Shown here: piece after piece, positions 5,584-13,720 of the stretch
Layout of the letters: the number at the start of each line of letters is the position of its first letter
Position numbering within the stretch: the stretch's first letter is position 1
DNA from: Actinomycetota bacterium
Lineage (GTDB): Bacteria > Actinomycetota > Geothermincolia > Fen-727 > Anoxymicrobiaceae
DNA: 14,623 nucleotides
Assembly (NCBI GenBank): GCA_016649525.1
Contig: JAENXM010000016.1
Span: forward strand, 1-14,623
Direction of reading: 5' to 3'
Notes under the pieces: model-generated
Told to the model about the DNA's origin: nothing
Database searches by the model: none
What the model saw: the letters and a program-made list of their open reading frames with translations, nothing else
Made by a program: the position numbers and the translations under genes

Positions 5584-7254
5584 TCAGTCTTCTTCCTTTT
5601 CTTCTTGCTCGCTCTCTTCCTCATCCTCCGGCAGGATGCGCGGCATCGAAAGATCGAGCTTGACACTCCTCCGGACGTAAGTGCTGAAGATCAGGGGAAT
5701 CATGAAGAGGAACAGTACCGCTACCAGCAAGATCAGCCAGCTCTTACCGGAGCCCTTGACCACAAATTCCTTACCACCGACCCCGTTGTTTTCAGCTCCG
5801 AACAGACCGCTGCTCGAGAACTCGGAAGGGGGTATGAGCTTTGTCCCGTTCAGCCGCTCGTCGAAAAAGCCGTCCCAGCTCTTACCGGTCGCCCCCTCGA
5901 GCAACTCCGTTATATCCACCATCATGTAAGAGACACCCTGGAAATGGTCGAATTCCCTGGCAAGCTCTCCCAGGAGCCAATCGATGTCCTTTGCGCCCTC
6001 CGTCTGGTCCGCGAGCCGCTTTGCAACTGATGCGCAAAGAACAGCTCCCTTTTCCGCAAGCAGTGAAGGGGATTCCGTGTCAGCGAGGGAGGCGCTGGTA
6101 GGCATGGGGTCACTGACGTAGTCGAGGTATATCTGAGAGAATCCGCTGTACGCCTGATCGCTTCCGATAAGTCCGGTCTCAGCGGCCGCGCGGTATGAGT
6201 AGAACCATGGGATCCCCCGTTGGAACCAGAGCCCTCCTCCCTTGTCCGCGGGTACAATCACCCAACTGTTCCAGAGCTCGAACAAGGAACCGGCAGAGGC
6301 CGCTGCTGCGGTCCCGCGGAGGCTCTTGGCTCCATTGAATGTCAGAACAGAGCTGAACAATCCCTCTGCGGCCGGGCCCTCGAGGTCGTAGCGAACATCT
6401 CCAGCGACCAGTATCGACAGCCTGGGAAGCTCCGAGCGGGGTCCCATGGTCTCACTTATCCGGCCGAAAAGTGCCGTCAGATCATCGACATACTTTTTCC
6501 TCTGCTCGGAGGTGAGCCCCTGATGGTCGCTCGTGAAACCGACTGTTATCTCGCAGTCCTTATACTTTTTTTCGAGGGTTTCCATCCGGCCTATAGCAAC
6601 ATAGTTCTCGAGAAGGGCTGTCTCTCCGCTGACCTTGAACGAGTATCCTCCATCGGGTTTTTCCCACGGTGTCAGGACTGTCTGGCCGGAACCGGCAGTG
6701 AATTCGACCTTATAGTCATTTGCGATGGGTGACCGGGTATCGGCGGTTCGAGGGCATATAAGGACCTGTGAGGCCTTGAAGACCTGCAGGTCGGAGAGAA
6801 TTATGGGCAATATAGGTTTGGCGTTTCTGGGGGCCTCTCCGGCGCTCTGAAGGGGTTTCTCTGCTTGAAAACTCACCCGGTAGGGGACTTCCACCTCCAC
6901 TTCGCTGTTGGCGGTTATCCTCAAGTCAGCGGAATGCTCCGAAACGGGCTCTACCTGGTATTCGGGCTTCGGCTCGATGCGGAATTCCACGTCCCCGGAG
7001 GTCACTCCTACGGCCGATGTGCCATCTAACAGGGGCGGTTCCAGAACGACCTTATCCCCCTTGTTCAGCTTAAAGCTCAAGGAGACCTCGAAGGCCCCGG
7101 GCGATGACCCATCCGCCCTCAACTTGTACTTCACACCGTCCTCTGGCACGGTCGCCCGGGCAAGAGGTGCTGCAAACAGGCAGAGTGAGAAGAGCGCGAA
7201 AAGGCACATCGCGGCAAGGGTCTTGCTTTTCGAGCCGGCGTACAGGGCAGACAT
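5584..7254 (-). CDS. Membrane-anchored M61/M1-like protein without zinc-site residues
   Basis: The 556-residue product has an N-terminal signal peptide (hydrophobic core 13-30, likely cleavage after ALARA-like ARA at 34). A large beta-rich exported region follows, then a helical domain, one membrane helix at about 503-525 and an acidic cytoplasmic tail ending in many Glu/Asp. The helical domain follows the plan of M61/M1 gluzincin peptidases: SLFELWN stands where HExxHxWN is expected, LWFQRGIPWFYSY where LWxxEGfxxYY is expected, then LLAEKGAVLCASVAKRL and SWDGFFDERLNGTKLIP. The zinc-binding histidines and both glutamates are replaced (G322, S323, E326, R346), so it cannot be a normal zinc peptidase. 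It may be a binding or scaffold protein. ATG at 7254 with GAAAGG upstream. It follows the ABC permease by 74 bases and is probably cotranscribed. The fold assignment is by eye. Confidence 0.75.
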   Translation of the reverse strand: MSALYAGSKSKTLAAMCLFALFSLCLFAAPLARATVPEDGVKYKLRADGSSPGAFEVSLSFKLNKGDKVVLEPPLLDGTSAVGVTSGDVEFRIEPKPEYQVEPVSEHSADLRITANSEVEVEVPYRVSFQAEKPLQSAGEAPRNAKPILPIILSDLQVFKASQVLICPRTADTRSPIANDYKVEFTAGSGQTVLTPWEKPDGGYSFKVSGETALLENYVAIGRMETLEKKYKDCEITVGFTSDHQGLTSEQRKKYVDDLTALFGRISETMGPRSELPRLSILVAGDVRYDLEGPAAEGLFSSVLTFNGAKSLRGTAAAASAGSLFELWNSWVIVPADKGGGLWFQRGIPWFYSYRAAAETGLIGSDQAYSGFSQIYLDYVSDPMPTSASLADTESPSLLAEKGAVLCASVAKRLADQTEGAKDIDWLLGELAREFDHFQGVSYMMVDITELLEGATGKSWDGFFDERLNGTKLIPPSEFSSSGLFGAENNGVGGKEFVVKGSGKSWLILLVAVLFLFMIPLIFSTYVRRSVKLDLSMPRILPEDEEESEQEEKEED

Positions 7255-7328
7255 TAGAACCTTTCAAAGATTATCCCTGGCAGGCAGTATATCAGAATAA
7301 AAACCTTGCAGTGGGGTAGGGGAGGGAA

Positions 7329-9710
7329 TCAGCTTCCTCTCTCTTTGGTGGCCTTGGCGAGCTCGACTTTCTTCACGTACCGCAGGCTCGGCACCTGGCA
7401 CACAAGCAAAATAACCATTATTCCTATAGCAACCACCAGGAAACTGCTTCCGTAGACGACGAACGAGATGGAGAAGTAGTCGGTCTGCTGGAGGCCCATC
7501 GCGTACTTTCCGACCCAGATGCCCAGGATGAAGCCGGGGATTATAGAGAAAAGTCCGTATATGACGTTCTCGAGTGTGGTCATGGCGGAGATCTTCCAGG
7601 ACTGCGTGCCGATAGTACGGATGGTCGCGATCTCCCTTTCACGCTCGAGGATATTGATCGTTATAGTGTTGAATGTGAGCGTGAAGGCCATTATCAGCGC
7701 GAACATGAGCATCACGTATACGATGATCTGCAGCAGGTCTACAAAGTGATCGATCTCGCGCTTGATCTCCTTGAGGTCGACGAGAGCGGCCATCCCCGGA
7801 ATCTCTTCGAGGTCCGAGCGCACTTCATCGTAGTAGCCGGGCCTCACCTTTACGTAGAAGCCACCCCTGCTCATCTGCCCGTATGCCATTAGCTCGCGGG
7901 CGTCTTCATGTGGCAGGTAGATGACGTTGCCCATCTGCTCCTCGATGAACTGCCCCACGATGAACTTCTTCGTGCGCCATGTGGTGGAGACGGTCACTGT
8001 CTGACCCACTTCGAGGCCTTTCTTCTTGTGGTACCACTCGTTCAAGAGCACGTGGTGGTCCTCTACCTTCACCTCCTGATGATCAGGGGTATAGAACTTT
8101 CTCATGCTCGTGTCCGGCAAGAGTCCCGTCATCACCGTATCGGCCGAATCACCGTCCCAGTGTATCTTCGCGCTATAAGCAACTGTCGGCTCAACGCCCT
8201 CGACGCCCGGGATCCGCCTTATTCTGTCGATGGTGGCGGCATCGCGGCCTCCCAGGAATATCGCCGCTATGTCGAACCGGTAGTTGGCGTTAAAGGCGCG
8301 GTTCATGGCGTTATCGGCCGAGTCGAGCGATCCAAGGAACGCCAGTACGAGCATTATGGAGAACACAAGCCCGAGTATCGTGAAAACCGTGCGCCTCCGG
8401 TTCCTGAAAATGTTCCTGAACGGGAGCTTGAGAAATAACGGCACGCGCGCCAGGGGAGGGAATATCTTCTCCAGCAACGGGAGGTGGAAGGTCTGCTCGA
8501 GCATGTCCCCCCTCATCGCTTTCGCGGGATCGATGCGGGACGAACGGAAGGCTGGCATGATCCCGGCGAACGCGCAGAATATTATGGACAACGATATACC
8601 CTCGAGGAGAACCAGCCAGTAGGTCTTGATGCTGACCAGGGGTATACCTATGGTACCCGCGTACGCGCCTGTGATCAGGTAGGAAAGCCCGTATCCGGCA
8701 ACAGACCCGAAAAAGGCCCCGAGTATCCCGATAATGAGCGCGAAAGACAGGTAGTGTGCGAGGATCTGCTTTTTCGTATAGCCCGTTGCGCGCATGACCC
8801 CGATGAAAGGCCTCTGGACGTAGACAAGCCTGGATAGCAGTATGTAGATGCTGAAACAGGCGATGGCGAGGAAGAGCAGCGGGAAGAACAACGCGAAGCT
8901 CTTGAAGCCCTCGAGGTCGCTCTTGAGCATCTGGTTACCGAGGTGCTCCTCCTGCGTCGAGACCTCTTTGATGTCCGTATATTTCATTATGTCTTCGACA
9001 GCGGCGATCTGCGGCTCCATTTTCCTGGGGTTTTTGACCTTGAAGAGCACCTGGTTGTATTCACCGGGCATCTCTGCCATCGCCTGGACATCGGTGACCG
9101 GCATCCACAGGATGGCCATGGCCGTTGCCGAGATCATGGGGCTGTAATCGCCTTTTTCACCAGCCAGCATGAGGTATTCCGGGCTTCCGGCGATGCCTAT
9201 GATCTTCACGGGTACGTCCACGCCCTTGTCGCTGTACGTCATCACGTCGCCGGGGTGTAAGTCGTAGAAGCTCGCGAAGTGGCTCTCCGCGATACAGACC
9301 ATGCTTTCACCGTCTTCGAAAAACCGCCCTTCCTTGACCATGAGGTCATCGACCAGCGGGCGTTCGTCGGGTATCCCTATAACCCTTCCAATGAGATGTT
9401 TCTCGTTCGGCAGGATGAATGAGAGATCCTTCTTCACCCTGGGGGTCACCATTTTCACCCCCGGCACTTTTTCGACTTTTTTCACTATATACGGAGGTAT
9501 CTTCTCTGACTTCACCCGGAAATCCGCGAAGTTAAGCTTCTCGTATGTATATTCAAAAGATGTTTCCAGGTTCCTGTAGGCCATAGAGGATGCCACAAAT
9601 ATCATCACTCCTATAACCACAACGAGAGTGATCGCCAGGAACCTCCCTTTGGCGTTGAGTATCTCGCGCACCAGCTTGATGCGCATGGAGTTTTTCTCAA
9701 ATATTTTCAT
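7329..9710 (-). CDS. ABC transporter permease with two FtsX/MacB-type domains
   Basis: The 793-residue membrane protein has two repeats of the FtsX permease plan. Each begins with one helix and an extracytoplasmic domain and ends in three helices. Likely helices are at about 23-45, 272-294, 317-348 and 362-387 in repeat one, and 437-460, 657-683, 712-737 and 747-775 in repeat two. Typical FtsX signatures are GVMRATGYTKKQIL with PAFRSSRIDPAKAMRG, and ITINILEREREIATIRTIG with a similar tail. Such permeases work with a separate ATPase, usually in lipoprotein, lipid or peptide extrusion or in cell-wall hydrolase control. No ATPase gene lies next to it. I chose the ATG at 9710, nine bases after GGAGAG; a TTG at 9746 in frame would add 12 residues but has no good binding site. 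The substrate cannot be told from sequence. Confidence 0.9.
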   Translation of the reverse strand: MKIFEKNSMRIKLVREILNAKGRFLAITLVVVIGVMIFVASSMAYRNLETSFEYTYEKLNFADFRVKSEKIPPYIVKKVEKVPGVKMVTPRVKKDLSFILPNEKHLIGRVIGIPDERPLVDDLMVKEGRFFEDGESMVCIAESHFASFYDLHPGDVMTYSDKGVDVPVKIIGIAGSPEYLMLAGEKGDYSPMISATAMAILWMPVTDVQAMAEMPGEYNQVLFKVKNPRKMEPQIAAVEDIMKYTDIKEVSTQEEHLGNQMLKSDLEGFKSFALFFPLLFLAIACFSIYILLSRLVYVQRPFIGVMRATGYTKKQILAHYLSFALIIGILGAFFGSVAGYGLSYLITGAYAGTIGIPLVSIKTYWLVLLEGISLSIIFCAFAGIMPAFRSSRIDPAKAMRGDMLEQTFHLPLLEKIFPPLARVPLFLKLPFRNIFRNRRRTVFTILGLVFSIMLVLAFLGSLDSADNAMNRAFNANYRFDIAAIFLGGRDAATIDRIRRIPGVEGVEPTVAYSAKIHWDGDSADTVMTGLLPDTSMRKFYTPDHQEVKVEDHHVLLNEWYHKKKGLEVGQTVTVSTTWRTKKFIVGQFIEEQMGNVIYLPHEDARELMAYGQMSRGGFYVKVRPGYYDEVRSDLEEIPGMAALVDLKEIKREIDHFVDLLQIIVYVMLMFALIMAFTLTFNTITINILEREREIATIRTIGTQSWKISAMTTLENVIYGLFSIIPGFILGIWVGKYAMGLQQTDYFSISFVVYGSSFLVVAIGIMVILLVCQVPSLRYVKKVELAKATKERGS

Positions 9711-9833
9711 CTTTAAAATCTCTCCGTCACCATTGAATTTCGGCAATCCTGTCGTAAATCTGCAACGACATCCGTCAATTGTAGCCCGAAGTCGAGATAT
9801 TTTTGTGAAAAGGAGGAAATGAACATATGTCCT

Positions 9834-9847
9834 ATAATATATATTAT
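9834..9847. promoter_or_regulatory. AT-only palindrome in the permease leader
   Basis: ATAATATATATTAT is a perfect 14-base palindrome in an AT-rich island within the 195-base gap between the kinase stop and the permease ATG. On the minus strand TTGAAA (9859-9854) is followed after 17 bases by TATAGG, a weak promoter match that would run across the palindrome toward the permease gene. It could be an operator or simply the melted part of a promoter. AT-rich palindromes also arise by chance. Confidence 0.3.
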
Positions 9848-9905
9848 GTAAACTTTCAACAAATAGATTACCCTCCCCCTAGAAAATAACGATATCAGTG
9901 AGTTA

Positions 9906-11297
9906 TTACTGTTCAGGTATGCTGAAATAGAAGGTGGAACCCTCTTTCTCCCAGGACTCGAACCAGAAATCGCCACCGTGAGATTCGACGACTCCCCTCA
10001 CGAGAGCGAGACCGAGGCCCATCCCGTCAGAATCGTCGGTCTTGAAGAAGGGGGCGACGACCTTGTCCCTGATAGAATCCGGAATGCCAGGGCCGAAATC
10101 TTTGACGTGGAATACGTGCCTTCCCGGGTATTTCCTCCATGAGACCATCACTGGAAGGCCCTCCTCTCCCCCGCCGTACTTCAATGCATTGGAGAGAAGA
10201 TTCGTTAGTATCAGTTCGATGTCCTCTTCTGGATATCTTACTTCCGGGAGCCTGTCAGGGATTAAGACCGTGGTCCCTTTTTCCGCTGCAAGAGGGGAGA
10301 GCAGGTCTATTACCTCCTCTGCCACCTTCTGAACATCAACAAGTGTCTGCCGTAGATCCCGTCTGCCGACTCTTGATATATCGAGCAACGCCTCTGCGGT
10401 TCTCTCGAGTCTCTCCGTGCTGAGGCGTACCTTCTCGAGGCTGTCCACGACCTCTTCGGTGAGTCCACCCTGTCTGAGTATAAAGTCAACGTAGCCGTTG
10501 ATGGCGGTCAGGGGCGTGCGGAGCTCGTGCGCGACCATACCCCCGTAGACCTCGAGGTCCACCTCGCGCTTCCTTCTTTCAGTGACATCCTGCGCGATAA
10601 TCAGGTAGTTCCCGCCAACAAGCCGGTAAAGAGAACCGCTGCAGTACCTGACCTGCCCGTCCCAGAGCCTGTACTCGAAGTTATCCATCCTCACGTAGCC
10701 GGAAGCCTTTGCGGTCCCGAAGACGTCCATTATGCGGTCCCTGTTCGCGTGGTGCACGATAGTCGTTATGAGGGAACCTGTCTGCTCAGATTCCGGTATT
10801 CCCGTGAACGCGACCATGCCTTTGCTGGTGGAAAGGATCCTCCCCTCCTCGTCCAGAAGGGACACCATGTCCTGTGCGTCCTTCATCAGATACCGCCACA
10901 TGTTCCTGTATGACGCCGGCCTTCTCAAGTCAACGAGTGAAACGACAAGCGTACCCTCTGTGCCCTCAAGCTCGTTCACCACCACGCTCACGGAAACAAC
11001 CTCGCCCCCGTGTGCCTGCAACTCGGCACTGAACTCGACGGGGAGTTCGTCTTCGAAAGAGTACCTCGTGAATGAATCGGCATCCCAGCCGGACAAGAGG
11101 TCAAAAAGGTTAAGGCCTGTCGCTGATTTCGAATCAGCGGCTATCAACCTCACCGCCGCGGCGTTGGCCTCCAGTATCCTTCCATCCTTGTCGATAATCG
11201 CTAGCGCGTTGGGTGCGCCGTCGAAGGTGGCGTGGTATATCCTCTCCCACCGTAAGGTCTCCTCTATCCCTGTTCTTTTTTCATCCGAACGCGCCAC
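9906..11297 (-). CDS. Soluble PAS-domain sensor histidine kinase
   Basis: The 463-residue protein has no membrane helix or signal peptide, so it senses an internal signal. PAS domain one covers about 15-120 (NALAIIDKDGRILEANAAA). PAS domain two covers about 130-245 (DMVSLLDEEGRILSTSKG, closing with the PAC-type LIIAQDVTERRKRE). The HisKA box MVAHELRTPLTAINGY puts the phosphorylated histidine at H257. The catalytic ATPase domain shows the N box NLLSNALKYGG, the G1 box DFGPGIP, the F box FFKTDDSD and the G2 box GMGLGLALV. The start is GTG, seven bases after GGGAG. It is the last gene of the minus-strand cluster, 64 bases after the RAM-domain gene. No response regulator is in the window, so the partner is unknown. 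No haem- or flavin-binding motif could be assigned to the PAS domains. Confidence 0.95.
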   Translation of the reverse strand: MARSDEKRTGIEETLRWERIYHATFDGAPNALAIIDKDGRILEANAAAVRLIAADSKSATGLNLFDLLSGWDADSFTRYSFEDELPVEFSAELQAHGGEVVSVSVVVNELEGTEGTLVVSLVDLRRPASYRNMWRYLMKDAQDMVSLLDEEGRILSTSKGMVAFTGIPESEQTGSLITTIVHHANRDRIMDVFGTAKASGYVRMDNFEYRLWDGQVRYCSGSLYRLVGGNYLIIAQDVTERRKREVDLEVYGGMVAHELRTPLTAINGYVDFILRQGGLTEEVVDSLEKVRLSTERLERTAEALLDISRVGRRDLRQTLVDVQKVAEEVIDLLSPLAAEKGTTVLIPDRLPEVRYPEEDIELILTNLLSNALKYGGGEEGLPVMVSWRKYPGRHVFHVKDFGPGIPDSIRDKVVAPFFKTDDSDGMGLGLALVRGVVESHGGDFWFESWEKEGSTFYFSIPEQ

Positions 11298-11361
11298 ATC
11301 AATGCTCCCGCGATCCGGGTACTCGAGTTGCCTTCATATTGTGCGAGCGACCTCTTGTGGA

Positions 11362-11910
11362 TTAGATCTTTGCCAGCGATTCTTTGAGCATATCGAGGTA
11401 CTGCTCGTGGAGGAAATAGCCCATATCCTGATCGAACTCGATTATATTCTCACGCCTGTACTGGTCTTCTGCCCGTCTTGTCATGTTCGTCAGCGTCACT
11501 GTCAGCCTGTGCACATCGTAGCTCTCGTCACCGAGCCTGTCCGCCAGCTCGTCGATAAGTTCCTGGACCATCATGCTGCGCCCCTTTTCGAGAAGGACCC
11601 TGATAGCCATGAGCTCCGTCTCACCGCACTCCGCTACATAACGGTTTAGCTCCTCCTGGGTCCACGTGTCGGGCTGCGGCACCATGACTATCCAGGTCTC
11701 GGTCGACGCGACACCGTCAACGCCCCTGATAGTGGAAAGGATTGTATCCTGGAGTGTCTCAAGATCGGGCCCCCTCATCACGGCGACGAGGTCACAGTGG
11801 CCTGATACACCTTCGACCGACGTCACTTGCGGCATTCCTGACATCGTCCTCATCACCGAATCGAGCTTCCCCGCCGCTACTTTGATCAACACGTAAGCCT
11901 TTTTCTTCAC
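11362..11910 (-). CDS. Lrp/AsnC effector (RAM) domain protein with C-terminal helical extension
   Basis: Residues 1-77 match the ligand-binding RAM domain of Lrp/AsnC regulators: KAYVLIKVAAGKLDSVMRTM, VEGVSGHCDLVAVMRG, then a helix and ending in STETWIVM. The usual N-terminal helix-turn-helix is absent. Instead about 100 further residues follow, rich in helix and charge (for example ETELMAIRVLLEKGRSMMVQ and VTLTNMTRRAEDQYR), which could form a DNA-binding or dimerisation domain I do not recognise. The start is GTG with a strong purine run, AAGGGGG, just upstream. The gene begins 27 bases after the acyl-CoA synthetase stop and precedes the kinase, so it is probably cotranscribed with both. RAM domains bind amino acids or other small metabolites; a fatty-acid-related ligand is possible from context only. 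Confidence 0.8.
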   Translation of the reverse strand: MKKKAYVLIKVAAGKLDSVMRTMSGMPQVTSVEGVSGHCDLVAVMRGPDLETLQDTILSTIRGVDGVASTETWIVMVPQPDTWTQEELNRYVAECGETELMAIRVLLEKGRSMMVQELIDELADRLGDESYDVHRLTVTLTNMTRRAEDQYRRENIIEFDQDMGYFLHEQYLDMLKESLAKI

Positions 11911-11937
11911 GACTTCCCCCCTTGACCGGAATGCTGT

Positions 11938-13545
11938 CTATAATTCCGATACGTCTATCTTCTCTACAAGCTCCTCCCTCAACACCCTTTTTAGCACTTT
12001 CAGCGTCATCCCGTACGGCATCTCGCTTCTAACTTCCACATACCTCGGGGCTTTATATCCCGCGATGTTCTCTCGGCACCAGAGGAGAACCTCCTCGCCA
12101 GTGAGCTCCTCTCCCTTTCTAGGGGTACAGACGGCCGCTACAATCTCGACCTTGGTCGGGTGAGGAATGCCTAGGACGGCGACATCGTCGATCTTCGGGT
12201 GCGCCCTCATCTCCTCCTCGACCTCCTTGGAGAACACCGAGTAACCGCCCGCTTTGACCATGTCCTTCTTCCGGTCCACGAAGTACAGCAGGCCGTACTC
12301 TCCCCTTCTTGCCATGTCCCCTGTGTGGAACCAGCCGCCTCTGAACGCTTCCTCGTTCCTCCCGGAGTCGTCCCAGTAGCCCTTTGTAACGTTCGGACCA
12401 CGCACCACCAGCTCTCCCGCCTCTCCCCTCTTGACCTTGTTGCCATCCTCGTCCCAGATCTGCGTCCTGACGGGGTACACGGGTACACCGACGCAGCCGT
12501 GCTTGAACGTTAAGTACTTGGTGCTGATTTTAATAGATGTGATAGGACTGGTCTCGACCTGGCCGTATGCCTCAAATAATATTCCACCGAAGCTCGTGAA
12601 CTTCTTTATGTGCTCGACCGGCATGGCGTCGGCACCGCTGCCCCAGAGTTTGACAGAAGAAAGGTCGTAGTCCTCGGCACCACTGCTGAGTAGGATCGCA
12701 TACATGGCGGGTACCCCAACGAAAACAGACAATCTCCTGTCCTGTATTGCCTCCAGGACCTTGGTGGGGCGGAAGTACTTCATGAAGTATGCCGGTGCCC
12801 CCATGATGAAGGTGAGGAGCGCTACCGCGAAACCCATAAGGTGCGCATTGGGAAGCGCGGAAACGCCCTGGTCTTTAGAAGTTATCGGCAGGACGGCAGC
12901 CGTGATCCGCTGAGTGGTAAGCAAGTTGTGGCTGGTCAACATCGCCCCCTTGGGGTACCCGGTCGTGCCTGATGTGTAGAATATTGCCACCGTCTCGTGC
13001 TTATGTATGTGGGCCGGCTCGAGGTCCTCGGATGCCTGGTCCATCATCTCGTCGAGTGAGGCGAAACCCGGCAGGCAGTCGGAGCGCGGGCCGGCCATGA
13101 CCCAGGTCTCGATGCCGGGTATCGCGTCTGTTTCCTTTATGTTGGGGTCGAAGACCTCCCTGTCGGTCACCAGGCAACGGGCCCCGCAGTTCTCTGCGAT
13201 ATACTTGATCTCACTGCCCTTCAACATGTAGTTGAGCGGTACCGCTATGGCCCCGATCTTGAAGCACGCGTAACACAGAAGCAGGAGCTCCATACGGTTA
13301 CTCATGGCGATTACCACCCGTTCGCCCTTTCCCACCCCCAAGCTTCTCAAGGTGTTGCCCATCCTGTTGACCAGGGCCAGGGTGTCGCGATACGACAACT
13401 GGTCCTTCGGCATGCACCGGTATTCCAGCGGTTCCTCGAGGTACCCCATGGTCTTATCGCCGTAAACCGCTGCAATCTCGTCCCAGAAGTTCGCCATGTC
13501 AAGCCGGGGGTTCAGTATCACTTTGTATTTACTCAGATACGACAT
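11938..13545 (-). CDS. Long- or medium-chain acyl-CoA synthetase (AMP-forming)
   Basis: This 535-residue ANL-superfamily enzyme activates a carboxylic acid with ATP and joins it to CoA. Core motifs in order: A3 phosphate loop YTSGTTGYPKGA (from Y190), A5 AYGQVETSP (E331; V330 replaces the usual threonine of YGxTE), A7 GGWFHTGD, A8 VDRKKDMVKAGGYSVFSKEVEEE, and the C-terminal A10 region MTLKVLKRVLRE with catalytic lysine K516 in place (the preceding glycine of the usual GK is leucine). The length and layout fit fatty-acyl-CoA ligases; aromatic or branched acids cannot be excluded. No signal peptide or membrane helix is seen. The ATG at 13545 has GGAGG ten bases upstream. It heads the minus-strand cluster with the RAM-domain protein and the kinase, and is divergent from the methyltransferase gene. 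Confidence 0.93.
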   Translation of the reverse strand: MSYLSKYKVILNPRLDMANFWDEIAAVYGDKTMGYLEEPLEYRCMPKDQLSYRDTLALVNRMGNTLRSLGVGKGERVVIAMSNRMELLLLCYACFKIGAIAVPLNYMLKGSEIKYIAENCGARCLVTDREVFDPNIKETDAIPGIETWVMAGPRSDCLPGFASLDEMMDQASEDLEPAHIHKHETVAIFYTSGTTGYPKGAMLTSHNLLTTQRITAAVLPITSKDQGVSALPNAHLMGFAVALLTFIMGAPAYFMKYFRPTKVLEAIQDRRLSVFVGVPAMYAILLSSGAEDYDLSSVKLWGSGADAMPVEHIKKFTSFGGILFEAYGQVETSPITSIKISTKYLTFKHGCVGVPVYPVRTQIWDEDGNKVKRGEAGELVVRGPNVTKGYWDDSGRNEEAFRGGWFHTGDMARRGEYGLLYFVDRKKDMVKAGGYSVFSKEVEEEMRAHPKIDDVAVLGIPHPTKVEIVAAVCTPRKGEELTGEEVLLWCRENIAGYKAPRYVEVRSEMPYGMTLKVLKRVLREELVEKIDVSEL

Positions 13546-13580
13546 CGCTTCACCGCCTCCTCTTCTTCAAAATGCCTGAC

Positions 13581-13594
13581 GCGGGGTTTCCCGC
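13581..13594 (-). promoter_or_regulatory. Small hairpin in the acyl-CoA synthetase leader
   Basis: GCGGG (13581-13585) pairs with CCCGC (13590-13594) around a four-base loop, about 35 bases upstream of the acyl-CoA synthetase ATG. It could be a short operator or a leader hairpin. It has no T-run on either side, so it is not a terminator. Confidence 0.25.
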
Positions 13595-13624
13595 ATCCCG
13601 GCGATACTACCCTGCACACAGTAA

Positions 13625-13630
13625 AGTATA
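13625..13630 (-). promoter_or_regulatory. Candidate -10 of the acyl-CoA synthetase promoter
   Basis: On the minus strand these bases read TATACT, a 5 of 6 match to TATAAT, about 80 bases before the ATG. No good -35 is seen 16-18 bases upstream, so the promoter is weak, activator-dependent or misplaced. It lies in the 175-base divergent region shared with the methyltransferase gene. Confidence 0.3.
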
Positions 13631-13720
13631 CTATGCCCCGTTTTGTGTAACCATTGACTAACCTGGGATATGCATATTGGGATAGACTCTTCCTATCAGT
13701 CGCCTGAGAGGGGGACACTG

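Noticed and set aside
13651..13690. TTGACT as a -35 for the methyltransferase gene.
   Set aside because: No acceptable -10 lies 16-18 bases downstream; candidates are 13 or more than 20 bases away.
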